Shown piece after piece: positions 1 through 6,256 of a stretch of DNA of 6,425 nucleotides (position 1 is the stretch's first letter; each line of letters begins with the position of its first letter). The DNA is from Veillonella sp. AM51-8BH. GTDB taxonomy: Bacteria > Bacillota > Negativicutes > Veillonellales > Veillonellaceae. Where the stretch lies: positions 1 through 6,425 of the forward strand of contig NZ_QSDY01000087.1 in NCBI RefSeq assembly GCF_003463825.1, written 5' to 3'. Below the pieces are notes generated by a model. It was not told the DNA's origin and did not search any database. It saw only the letters and a list, made by a program, of their open reading frames with translations. Made by a program: the position numbers and the translations under genes.

Positions 1-50
1 TAATAAAAGTTGTTTGTATTTAGGCATTTATTTATTGGGATTATATATAT

Positions 51-55
51 GGAGG
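51..55 (+). promoter_or_regulatory. Ribosome binding site deciding the PRTase start
   Basis: GGAGG lies six bases before the ATG at 62. The same frame is open back to a TTG at 14, but that start has no Shine-Dalgarno site and would add a hydrophobic 16-residue leader not expected for a cytosolic PRTase. ATG 62 is therefore preferred. Confidence 0.85.
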
Positions 56-61
56 TTTTCT

Positions 62-694
62 ATGGAACGTTTTACTTTAAGAAAAAATGATTACCTATCT
101 CGTCATACTTTAGGTTATTTTCATCAACTATATTTGGGGTATCAAAAACCTGGAAATCCAGATTTTTTGAATACACTAAAAAATATGCTAAACCATTATA
201 GTAACTATCAAATTGAAGCAGCTCGGCAAGAAGTGTATGATCGGGTTCGAAAAGATTTACCCGCTATCATAGCTGAACGAGAACTAGATGAGGTGGTAGT
301 TGTAGTAGTACCTCGTTCTAAAGTGTTTAAAAATCCATCTCAATTAGGTTTTAGATTGACAATTCAAGATTGTGTTAGAGTGTTGCGTAATAATGGATAT
401 CCTAACATTATAGATGGTACTGAATGTATTAAGCGTCATACAGATACTAAAACAACACATCTTCATAAATTTTTAGCTGGTTTTTATAATACTGGACATG
501 CTCCTTATGTGGGGATTACAAAGGCCACTTGTCATATTGATGCAGATAAGGTACGTGGCAAAACAATTATATTAGTTGATGATATTTACACAAAAACAGT
601 AAACGTAGATGAGGATTGTATTGAGGCATTATATAAGGCTGGCGCTGAACGAGTTATATTATATGTGATAGGATATACGCAACATAATAATTAA
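62..694 (+). CDS. ComF-like phosphoribosyltransferase, candidate ShosT-type toxin
   Basis: This is a 210-residue cytosolic protein of the type I PRTase fold. The PRPP-binding signature is at residues 169-181: a hydrophobic strand, then LVDDIYTKTVN with the acidic pair D173-D174. It is followed by an alanine/glycine-rich helix and a final strand (AGAERVILYVIGYT), as in ComF and amidophosphoribosyl transferases. A basic KRHTDTKTTH segment (residues 124-133) sits where ComF-like enzymes carry their R...T...Q motif. Known family chemistry is transfer to or from PRPP or a nucleotide; the substrate here is unknown. The canonical TTGxT phosphate loop reads TKTVN, so the glycine is absent. The next gene is DprA-like, 27 bases downstream, and PRTase plus DprA is the ShosTA arrangement, in which the PRTase is the toxic effector. 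Fold is secure; the ShosT identity is inferred from context. A stand-alone nucleotide-salvage enzyme is less likely beside DprA. Confidence 0.82.
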   Translation: MERFTLRKNDYLSRHTLGYFHQLYLGYQKPGNPDFLNTLKNMLNHYSNYQIEAARQEVYDRVRKDLPAIIAERELDEVVVVVVPRSKVFKNPSQLGFRLTIQDCVRVLRNNGYPNIIDGTECIKRHTDTKTTHLHKFLAGFYNTGHAPYVGITKATCHIDADKVRGKTIILVDDIYTKTVNVDEDCIEALYKAGAERVILYVIGYTQHNN

Positions 695-721
695 TATGTT
701 GGTTGATAAAGAGGTAAGACT

Positions 722-1675
722 GTGAAGATTAGCGATATAGCTCTTAAAATATGGGCAGCCCAAGTAGTAGGTACTATATCTTCAAGAGCACAATTTCATA
801 AACAATTTACTTCTAAGGCTAACTTTCTTAGCTACATAGAGAGTGACACTAATGTAAATAATATGGTTAGTCAATTAACTAAAGAGATAGCGGATAATAC
901 AGCACTTGATGGAGTAATCTGTATATTTGATCAGGAGTTTCCTGTTATTAATTCAACAGTTACAGCGAAGGGTGATAGACCATATTTGTTGTTCTATAAA
1001 GGGGATATTTCTTTATTACATCATTTAAATAATAATGTTGCTGTCATTGGACATACGATCCCTAGTGAAAGTATTAAAGAGCGAGAACGAAAGATTGTTT
1101 CACAGCTAGTAAAAAAACAGCAAGTAATTGTTAGTGGTCTTGCCAAAGGTTGTGATGTCATTGCTCATGAAGAGTGTATGCGACTAGGAGGCAAAACAAT
1201 TGCTATATTACCCTCACCAATAGACCAAGTTTTACCTAAAGATCATGTAGAGCAAGCAAAACAGATTGTAGAAACTGGTGGATTACTTATTAGTGAATAC
1301 TATGCACCGCCAAGTAATCCTAGGTTTGAGATGGCTAAGCGTTTTATTGATCGTGATCGTTTACAAGCTATGTTTGCTAAAGCAGTGATTTTGATAGCTA
1401 GTTATGCTGTACATAAGGGCGATAGTGGTGCTAGGCACGCTATGAATAAAGCATTGAAATACAAGCATCAAACTTGTGTTATGTATGATGAAAAGCGAGA
1501 TAGTCATGTTGATGAAATGGAATTAAACAAACAATTTGTTGAGGCTAGTAGTGTAAAAGTTTTAGCGAAAGCTGCTCGAAAGAATCCTGCTTTCATCACC
1601 ATTGATGAAATAGCAAAATATAGAATTAGCTCTTTAGAAAGAGTGAATAGTACAAAGCAAGATAATTTATTCTAA
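722..1675 (+). CDS. DprA/SMF-like Rossmann protein, candidate ShosA-type partner
   Basis: This 317-residue protein starts at GTG 722, seven bases after AAAGAGG (708-714). A helical N-terminal part (1-60) leads into a DprA-like strand region ending YLLFYKGDISLL (89-100). The Rossmann core follows: VAVIGHTIP (106-114), SGLAKGCDVIAH (138-149), GGKTIAILPSPID (156-168), SEYYAPP (191-197) and SGARHA (235-240). These match the classic DprA order VGxR / SGxAxGID / GGxTIAVL / SEY / RNR / SG. The RNR position reads DRDR (210-213). DprA proteins bind single-stranded DNA and load RecA during transformation. There is no clear C-terminal winged helix of normal DprA, and the tail (about 250-317) is unlike housekeeping DprA, so this is a divergent defence-type paralogue. 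In ShosTA systems the DprA-like subunit neutralises the PRTase, and that is the inferred role here. Co-transcribed with its neighbours. Confidence 0.85.
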   Translation: MKISDIALKIWAAQVVGTISSRAQFHKQFTSKANFLSYIESDTNVNNMVSQLTKEIADNTALDGVICIFDQEFPVINSTVTAKGDRPYLLFYKGDISLLHHLNNNVAVIGHTIPSESIKERERKIVSQLVKKQQVIVSGLAKGCDVIAHEECMRLGGKTIAILPSPIDQVLPKDHVEQAKQIVETGGLLISEYYAPPSNPRFEMAKRFIDRDRLQAMFAKAVILIASYAVHKGDSGARHAMNKALKYKHQTCVMYDEKRDSHVDEMELNKQFVEASSVKVLAKAARKNPAFITIDEIAKYRISSLERVNSTKQDNLF

Positions 1676-1684
1676 TAACATATT

Positions 1685-1690
1685 AGGAGG
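1685..1690 (+). promoter_or_regulatory. Ribosome binding site for a TTG start
   Basis: A perfect AGGAGG lies five bases before TTG 1696. It decides the start of the HAD gene: the HAD nucleophile motif begins only five residues after this TTG, so any internal ATG start would remove the catalytic aspartate. Confidence 0.85.
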
Positions 1691-1695
1691 AATCC

Positions 1696-2214
1696 TTGTT
1701 TCATATACTCGACATAGACAATACATTATTCTTTACTAATGAATTAAATAATAAAGCATATATATTTGCTTTATCTTCTTTGGGGTTGAAACCATTATCA
1801 CCTTGTAAACGTATTACGAGAACAGTAATTGCTTCATGGTATCCATTTTTAAAGGATGAAGAGATGATTGCTATTATACGGTTAAAGCAAATATATGTAG
1901 GTGAAAATTTATATCTTATCAGTATTAATGATGATTTACACCAACTATTACGAAAGGTGGGGCCAAATATGGTCGGACTATGGACGGCTGCAGATCCAAT
2001 CAGAATTAAGAAAATTTTAGATTATAACGATATTACTAATTATACATACATTCGTTTTAGTGATAAAAGCCAAGATGATATATGTCATGGTATTCAAGAG
2101 TTTTGTCACGTATTTCATTGTGAAAAAAATCAGTTATGCTTTTATGAAGATGATAAAAATGTAATATCTCTCTTGAAATCCCATAATGTTCAAGTTGTAG
2201 AAGTACTTGCATAA
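1696..2214 (+). CDS. Small HAD-superfamily hydrolase, third gene of the PRTase-DprA operon
   Basis: This 172-residue protein starts at TTG and shows a full set of HAD motifs. Motif I is LDIDNT (5-10), with D6 as nucleophile and D8 as acid/base. Motif II is the threonine T97 in GLWTAAD. A motif III lysine is probably K124 in FSDKSQDD, with K105 as the alternative. Motif IV is the acidic run E151-D152-D153 in FYEDDKN. The region between motifs I and II is helical and small, so there is at most a minimal cap. HAD enzymes of this size are usually phosphatases acting on phosphosugars, nucleotides or phosphoproteins; the substrate cannot be read from the sequence. It begins 20 bases after the DprA-like gene and ends just before the operon terminator, so it belongs to the same unit. 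An inferred role is to remove or modify a phosphorylated product of the PRTase. It is not part of the usual two-gene ShosTA core as I know it. Confidence 0.8.
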   Translation: MFHILDIDNTLFFTNELNNKAYIFALSSLGLKPLSPCKRITRTVIASWYPFLKDEEMIAIIRLKQIYVGENLYLISINDDLHQLLRKVGPNMVGLWTAADPIRIKKILDYNDITNYTYIRFSDKSQDDICHGIQEFCHVFHCEKNQLCFYEDDKNVISLLKSHNVQVVEVLA

Positions 2215-2217
2215 TTT

Positions 2218-2250
2218 AAAAGCTCTACCTTGTTTAAGGTAGAGCTTTTT
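2218..2250 (+). terminator. Intrinsic terminator of the PRTase-DprA-HAD operon
   Basis: A perfect 14-bp stem (2218-2231 paired with 2236-2249) with a GTTT loop starts three bases after the HAD stop codon. The stem ends in AAAA/TTTT, so the T tract partly lies in the stem and runs to 2250, followed by more AT-rich DNA. It separates the first operon from the second. The A run on the left arm could also let it work on the opposite strand, but no gene faces it within the window. Confidence 0.92.
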
Positions 2251-2258
2251 ATATTTTA

Positions 2259-2270
2259 AGACTTTAGTCT
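2259..2270. repeat. Short inverted repeat AGACT-TT-AGTCT
   Basis: Two perfect 5-base arms are separated by TT, just after the terminator and upstream of the predicted promoter. The two-base centre is too short for a good hairpin, so a dimeric-protein binding site is conceivable. A repeat of this size is also expected by chance in AT-rich DNA. Confidence 0.3.
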
Positions 2271-2288
2271 GTAAATAATATCTATTTA

Positions 2289-2298
2289 TAACTAGTTA
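2289..2298. repeat. Ten-base palindrome TAACTAGTTA
   Basis: A perfect 10-bp palindrome lies about 15 bases upstream of the predicted -35 element of the second operon, a position where a transcription activator or repressor could bind. No regulator gene is in the window and there is no second copy nearby, so this is only a possible operator. Confidence 0.25.
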
Positions 2299-2311
2299 CA
2301 ATTTATTTCAG

Positions 2312-2340
2312 ATGAAAAAAATATGAAAAAGTACTATAAT
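2312..2340 (+). promoter_or_regulatory. Probable promoter of the GHKL-ATPase operon
   Basis: The -10 element is a consensus TATAAT at 2335-2340. A weak -35 (ATGAAA, 2312-2317, four of six matches to TTGACA) sits at the ideal 17-base spacing. Transcription would start near 2347, giving a leader of about 40 bases before ATG 2387. The poor -35 suggests modest expression or dependence on an activator. It lies between the terminator of the first operon and the first gene of the second. Confidence 0.6.
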
Positions 2341-2374
2341 TAATTTATTATACTCGTATTTTTATTAGTTGCAT

Positions 2375-2380
2375 GAGGGG
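2375..2380 (+). promoter_or_regulatory. Ribosome binding site deciding the GHKL-ATPase start
   Basis: GAGGGG lies six bases before ATG 2387. A TTG at 2369 opens the same frame six codons earlier, but the Shine-Dalgarno site would then be inside the coding region. ATG 2387 is the correct start. Confidence 0.88.
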
Positions 2381-2386
2381 TTATTC

Positions 2387-4375
2387 ATGAAATATTGGGA
2401 GTTCCCAGGTGGATTTGGTCTTACACCTACTGGGTCTAATGGTGCAGGGATAGAAACATTCTTAGATAATATTCCAATGTCTTTAACTCGTGAGGTTTTA
2501 CAAAACTCTATTGATGCGCATCAAAAAGATCTTAATGCGCCTGTTCGTGTTGAGTTTAAATTTGAAACGATTCAAGCAAAAGACATTTTAGGTGAAGATG
2601 AATTAATAAATGATATTTTGCCTAAGGCTGAAAATTTTTGGAAAGAGAAGAATAATGCAGATACACTGCATTATTTGAAGACCTTTAAGTCGGTACTAAC
2701 TAGTGAGACTATCGATATGCTAGTTATTAGTGACTATAATACAACTGGTCTAAATAATCAGAACTTCGCTTCCCTTGTTGAAGGTGATGGTTATTCTGAA
2801 AAGTCTGATGAGACTTCAGCAGGCAGTAAAGGTATTGGTAAGGCTGCTCCTTTTGCTGCATCTAATTTACGTACTGTTTTTTATAATAGTATGTCTACTC
2901 ATGATGGAAATAAATTTGCAGGCGTTATCAATTTTGTATCTTATCGTGATGATGAGAAAGTCTCCTTTGATGGATCTACTGCTAGTTATATTACACAAGC
3001 ACGAGGTCGTTTATGTAGTGATATCGAGGTGCCAGTGAGATTTACTCAAAATCGACAAGAGTATGGTACGGACTTGTTTGTAATGGGCTTAAAGAAGATA
3101 GAAAATTGGAAAGAAAAAATTATTTTAGCGGTCCTCAATAATTTTCTTGTAGCTCTTCAGAATAATAAACTTGAAGTTGTTGTTGGTGATGAAAAAATTA
3201 ATCAACTGACATTATCAGACTATTTGAAGTCTATTAAAGAGACCTTAAAAATTGGTGAATATAATCTTTCTACGGATGAAAGAAATACTTTTTATAATAC
3301 ATACTCTTATTATCTAGCACTTTCATCAGAGAAGAATAAAAGATTTTCTATTCCTGAAGAATGGGTAGAAGAATATCCGTTTATAGAGGATACGGATGAA
3401 GCTACATTGTACTTAGTATTGGATGAAGAACATCCAACAAGACGTGTTCTTCAAACTCGACGAAGTGGTATGACTATTTTTGAAAGAAATCGTATTAATG
3501 GTTCCATTCCATTCTCGGGTGTTTTCTATGCTACAGGTCATAAATTAAACGTTTTCTTGAAAAAGTTAGAAAATGTTAATCATGATAATTGGAGTACTGA
3601 TCGTGAGGATGATAATAATAGAAAAAAATCTGAGCAATTCTTAAAGGCTTTATATCATTGGTATAAAGCAAAAGTTGAAGAATGTTTTGGTAGCGAAGAT
3701 GGAGAATCTATTAAAGCTTTTGGATTAAATGATTTGTTGCCTATGATGGCGCCTAAAGATGGGAATGCCGATAAGATTGAGGATAGTGGCATTACTTCTC
3801 GAGTTAGTAATGTTGCAATTAAAGAGAAAGCCTCTAAGCCGAGTGTCACTGATGAGGCTTCAGAGTCTAAAACATTAGACCGTATTATGACTGAAATTGA
3901 GTTAGGAGATGGTGATTCTACAGGCTCTGGTAGCGAACGTAAAGGTGAAGGTGGAGGAAATTCTTCTGATAATCAATATGGTCATGGTGAGGATGAGCCA
4001 GGCGAACAAGGTGAAGTAGATGGTGGAGATCCTAGTGTAAGTGTTAAATTTACTGAAGTAAATAATCCAGATTACTTAAAGATGAAGATTATTGATGTGG
4101 ATTCTGACAATGGAATGTACCGATTAATTGGTATCACGACTAAACGCAAGAATCGCTTAGGTTTTTCCTTCCAATCTATTGGTGAGAATGGAGTTGCCTA
4201 TAATAAGACTATAAAAGAAATAAGCTCAAATAGTGGAAATCAAGTTAAATTACATGGTTCTAAAAGGTTTAGTGTAGAAGACTTAGAAATCAATAAACGA
4301 TTTGTTGTAGATTTTACTATTGAAGATCGTATGCGTGTAAAGATGAAAGGGGTTACATATGAACTTAAAGGCTGA
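2387..4375 (+). CDS. GHKL-fold ATPase (MORC-like), lead gene of a putative defence operon
   Basis: This 662-residue protein carries a Bergerat (GHKL) nucleotide-binding site, as in HSP90, MutL and MORC proteins. The N-box is REVLQNSIDAH (35-45) with E36, N40 and D43. The G1 box is VISDYNTTGL (113-122) with D116. The G2 lid is AGSKGIGKAAPFAAS (145-159). The canonical DNGxG is altered to DYNTTG. A second domain follows, with RRSGMTIFERNR (358-369) and HDNWSTDREDDNN (399-411), which fits the S5-like domain where the catalytic lysine of such ATPases usually lies. Residues 505-549 are a Gly/Ser/Asp/Glu-rich flexible linker, and 550-662 form a beta-rich C-terminal domain I do not recognise. MORC-like prokaryotic ATPases are known from restriction and defence operons, where they are thought to form ATP-gated DNA clamps. 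Here the following genes overlap, so a complex with them is likely. ATPase fold is secure; defence role is inferred. Confidence 0.85.
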   Translation: MKYWEFPGGFGLTPTGSNGAGIETFLDNIPMSLTREVLQNSIDAHQKDLNAPVRVEFKFETIQAKDILGEDELINDILPKAENFWKEKNNADTLHYLKTFKSVLTSETIDMLVISDYNTTGLNNQNFASLVEGDGYSEKSDETSAGSKGIGKAAPFAASNLRTVFYNSMSTHDGNKFAGVINFVSYRDDEKVSFDGSTASYITQARGRLCSDIEVPVRFTQNRQEYGTDLFVMGLKKIENWKEKIILAVLNNFLVALQNNKLEVVVGDEKINQLTLSDYLKSIKETLKIGEYNLSTDERNTFYNTYSYYLALSSEKNKRFSIPEEWVEEYPFIEDTDEATLYLVLDEEHPTRRVLQTRRSGMTIFERNRINGSIPFSGVFYATGHKLNVFLKKLENVNHDNWSTDREDDNNRKKSEQFLKALYHWYKAKVEECFGSEDGESIKAFGLNDLLPMMAPKDGNADKIEDSGITSRVSNVAIKEKASKPSVTDEASESKTLDRIMTEIELGDGDSTGSGSERKGEGGGNSSDNQYGHGEDEPGEQGEVDGGDPSVSVKFTEVNNPDYLKMKIIDVDSDNGMYRLIGITTKRKNRLGFSFQSIGENGVAYNKTIKEISSNSGNQVKLHGSKRFSVEDLEINKRFVVDFTIEDRMRVKMKGVTYELKG

Positions 4376-5207
4376 TTTATTTCCATATCCTGTTCTAACC
4401 CCTGAGTTAGATGATTATCTCGATAATAATAGTTTTGATGCTCAAATTAATGTGAACCCTGAAAGCTCAGGTGTTATTTCTGTTGCAGCTGATTTTAAAC
4501 TTGATAATCAAGGCTTAAAAGAACTGGTAGACTCTGGTAATGCTCGTTATGCACTTCATGTAGAAGGTGTAGCTAGTAGTTATCGTAAATTATGGACTAA
4601 TAATGAGGATCAAACTTTTATAAGAAATACTATATTTGAAGGGGATATTCGTAAAAAGCTGCAAATCAATGCTATGGTTATTGCAAATGCGGATATTGAT
4701 AACTATTCAAATATTAACTTCAATGATTTATATTATGACGAAGACTATGCTGTTACAAATTTAAAAAAAGGTGATATTTTAGCTTTTCTACCTACTAAAG
4801 AAGTTGTAATAGATCTTGAGTCTGGTCGTAGTGGAACTGAGTCTATATTTACTGTAGCACCTCATAACGAGCCATATATGAATGTAGAGTTGAGCGGAGA
4901 TACTATTGTTTTAAATCTTCCTACAGAGGTATTTTCTATATATAAACATTGTGGGAATAGCATTCAATCTAAAGAGTATTTTATTTCACTCTTCTTTATT
5001 CCTGCATTAACTTTTGTGTTATCAGAAATTAAGAATAAGAATGTATCAGAAGATTTGGATTGGTATCAATCTATAGATGCATTATTAACGCAAGAAGGAA
5101 TTAATCTAAATAATGAAAGTACATTAGTTATAGCTCAGCGTTTGTTGAATTGTCCGTTAATCAAAAGTGTACATGATAAATTTGCTGGAGATGAAGTAAA
5201 TGACTAG
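4359..5207 (+). CDS. Unknown 282-residue protein, second gene of the GHKL operon
   Basis: I do not recognise this protein. It starts at ATG 4359, six bases after AAAGGGG (4346-4352), inside the end of the ATPase gene; the 17-base overlap implies coupled translation and matched amounts. The N-terminus (FPYPVLTPELDDYLDNNSF) leads into alternating strands (about 30-170), including YALHVEGVASSYRKLW (64-79) and a segment rich in Asp and Asn around 110-130. LKKGDILAFL (about 144-153) has the look of a conserved core motif. Residues from about 205 are more helical, with a hydrophobic stretch FISLFFIPALTFVLSEI that could be a buried helix rather than a membrane segment, since the rest is soluble and acidic. 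No catalytic motif is evident. A structural or substrate-recognition subunit working with the ATPase is the simplest reading. Confidence 0.75.
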   Translation: MNLKADLFPYPVLTPELDDYLDNNSFDAQINVNPESSGVISVAADFKLDNQGLKELVDSGNARYALHVEGVASSYRKLWTNNEDQTFIRNTIFEGDIRKKLQINAMVIANADIDNYSNINFNDLYYDEDYAVTNLKKGDILAFLPTKEVVIDLESGRSGTESIFTVAPHNEPYMNVELSGDTIVLNLPTEVFSIYKHCGNSIQSKEYFISLFFIPALTFVLSEIKNKNVSEDLDWYQSIDALLTQEGINLNNESTLVIAQRLLNCPLIKSVHDKFAGDEVND

Positions 5208-5907
5208 ATATATTAAATATGTAACGGATGAATTCTTGAAAGAGTTTAAAAACGAATTCCTTGTAAAGTATGCTTATCTATATAAAAGTAATGAAATGGA
5301 TAAGTTAAAGTCTGTATTTTCTGATTCTAATAATGTGATAGAGACAAGTATCGAGTACGAATATGAACCATTAGAGGTTGAACCTAAGGAATATGATGCG
5401 GATATTGTAAGACGTAATATCAGACGTGTATGGGAGAGCCTTAAGGTACTAACTCCAGTTCAAGCTGAAATGGAAAAGATTTGGGTTGCATTAGCTCATA
5501 CAGATTATCTTGCGTATCAAATGGGAATTTTTAATAGCCAAATCGCTAATCCTGATAATAAAAAGCGTGAAGAATCTAGTTTGAAGTCACGTACTATTTT
5601 TGTTAATGGTGCAAAACGCTCTTTAGCTATACATAATCTTGCGATTTTATGGTGGTTGGCATATTACTTTAGAGATGATCAAAATATAGAAGCTCCATAT
5701 CATTTAATAGACTTTTTTGTGTCTACTCCGTATCGTGGTAATGCGGTAGCTCTTTTATCTAGTAATATTATTTCTAATAAAGAAATTGCATTAGGTATTT
5801 TGGAAGCCGTAAAAGTTCTTATAGAAAAAGAGGGAATGGTTGTAAACCGCTTCCCTTATTCTGAGGCTGGTAAAATCTTAAACGAGGTCGGTGGTGTCAG
5901 AATTTAG
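5200..5907 (+). CDS. Unknown 235-residue helical protein, third gene of the GHKL operon
   Basis: The ATG at 5200 overlaps the previous stop codon by eight bases, with GGAG at 5187-5190 as ribosome binding site. The protein is mostly helical. After an acidic N-terminal third (EYEYEPLEVEPKEYD) comes IRRVWESL and then a tryptophan- and tyrosine-bearing core: EKIWVALAHTDYLAYQMG, and about 40 residues later AKRSLAIHNLAILWWLAYYF. The pattern of an IWxALxH helix followed by a RSLxxHxxxxLWW helix resembles families annotated only as domains of unknown function (possibly DUF6339); that is a recollection, not a search. No nuclease, methylase or nucleotide-binding motif is seen. The gene ends with TAG directly beside a T run that may have shifted frame (see the next gene). 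Without one T its end would extend to the TGA at 5921-5923. Confidence 0.75.
   Translation: MTRYIKYVTDEFLKEFKNEFLVKYAYLYKSNEMDKLKSVFSDSNNVIETSIEYEYEPLEVEPKEYDADIVRRNIRRVWESLKVLTPVQAEMEKIWVALAHTDYLAYQMGIFNSQIANPDNKKREESSLKSRTIFVNGAKRSLAIHNLAILWWLAYYFRDDQNIEAPYHLIDFFVSTPYRGNAVALLSSNIISNKEIALGILEAVKVLIEKEGMVVNRFPYSEAGKILNEVGGVRI
5884..5887 (+). promoter_or_regulatory. Ribosome binding site for the GTG at 5894
   Basis: GAGG lies six bases before GTG 5894 (an in-frame GTG at 5891 is too close). The site overlaps the end of the 235-residue gene, as for the earlier genes in the operon. It indicates that translation of the small acidic protein is meant to begin here, although that frame closes after nine codons. 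Confidence 0.55.
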
Positions 5908-6236
5908 ATACTCTGACTCGTGAAGAAGTTAAAGACATTCTAATTAAAAATCTTCCTAACTCTCATAAAGTATCATTTGTAAATGATAAAGCTGAAGATG
6001 ATACCTCTTTAACTACGGCTAAAGAGGAAAATCAAGATGTAGAGATTACTGAATTGGAGCGACCGATAGAAGCTACTGAAAACAATAATAATGTAGTTAT
6101 TTTGCCTGTAGAGAGTACAGATGTTATTGCTCCGATGAGTGAAACAAATAAAGTGGCAAATCTTCCTGTTTTAGAAGTTACTACTCAGCAAGAAGAAACG
6201 GAAGAAGATGATGATATGTGGATTGCTCCTGTGTAA
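5894..6236 (+). pseudogene. Small acidic protein with apparent +1 frameshift near its start
   Basis: The well-placed GTG at 5894 opens only nine codons and ends at TGA 5921. A second frame, one base further along, is open from 5874 to the TAA at 6234 and has no ATG, GTG or TTG before TTG 6054. Its upstream part still reads like protein: DTLTREEVKDILIKNLPNSH. The span is one base longer than 114 codons. Deleting one T from TTT (5903-5905) would give MSELDTLTREEVKDIL and a 113-residue protein. So either one T was gained (mutation or sequencing error), or a ribosomal +1 shift is used, or translation begins at a rare CTG (5913). The protein has a predicted helical N-terminus followed by an Asp/Glu/Asn-rich disordered tail with two LPV motifs and an acidic C-terminus ending DDMWIAPV. 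A small adaptor or DNA-mimic-like subunit is possible; its function is unknown. Confidence 0.55.
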
Positions 6237-6242
6237 GAGAGG
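6236..6242 (+). promoter_or_regulatory. Ribosome binding site upstream of the last, partial gene
   Basis: AGAGAGG begins at the last base of the preceding stop codon. It is 14 bases from ATG 6257, longer than the usual 5-9. No other start exists in the frame after TAA 6245, so the ATG stands, but initiation may be weaker than for the other genes. Confidence 0.5.
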
Positions 6243-6256
6243 CGTAAGTTTATTAT

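Noticed and set aside
10..50. Possible promoter (TTGTTT, TATATA) before the first gene
   Set aside because: The TTGTTT has no fitting -10 at 16-18 bases, and TATATA lies directly against the ribosome site. The real promoter is probably left of the window.
14..61. Extended N-terminus of the PRTase from TTG 14, which would add a hydrophobic leader
   Set aside because: No ribosome site precedes TTG 14, while GGAGG sits six bases before ATG 62. PRTases of this kind are cytosolic, so the hydrophobic reading is upstream non-coding DNA.
2775..3038. 87-codon open frame on the + strand
   Set aside because: It lies wholly inside the GHKL-ATPase gene in another frame, spans the G2 motif and has a low-complexity hydrophobic composition; a shadow frame.
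3655..3849. 64-codon open frame on the - strand
   Set aside because: It lies opposite the coding sequence of the ATPase with no ribosome site or promoter; a shadow frame.
4971..5030. Membrane segment in the 282-residue protein
   Set aside because: The hydrophobic run is single, interrupted, and set in an otherwise soluble acidic protein without a signal peptide; a buried helix is more likely.
5899..5910. Programmed -1 frameshift joining the 235-residue protein to the acidic frame
   Set aside because: The site before TAG (AGA ATT TAG) is not a slippery heptamer, re-pairing in the -1 frame would be poor, and no strong downstream stem was evident. A separate GTG start with its own ribosome site explains the region better.
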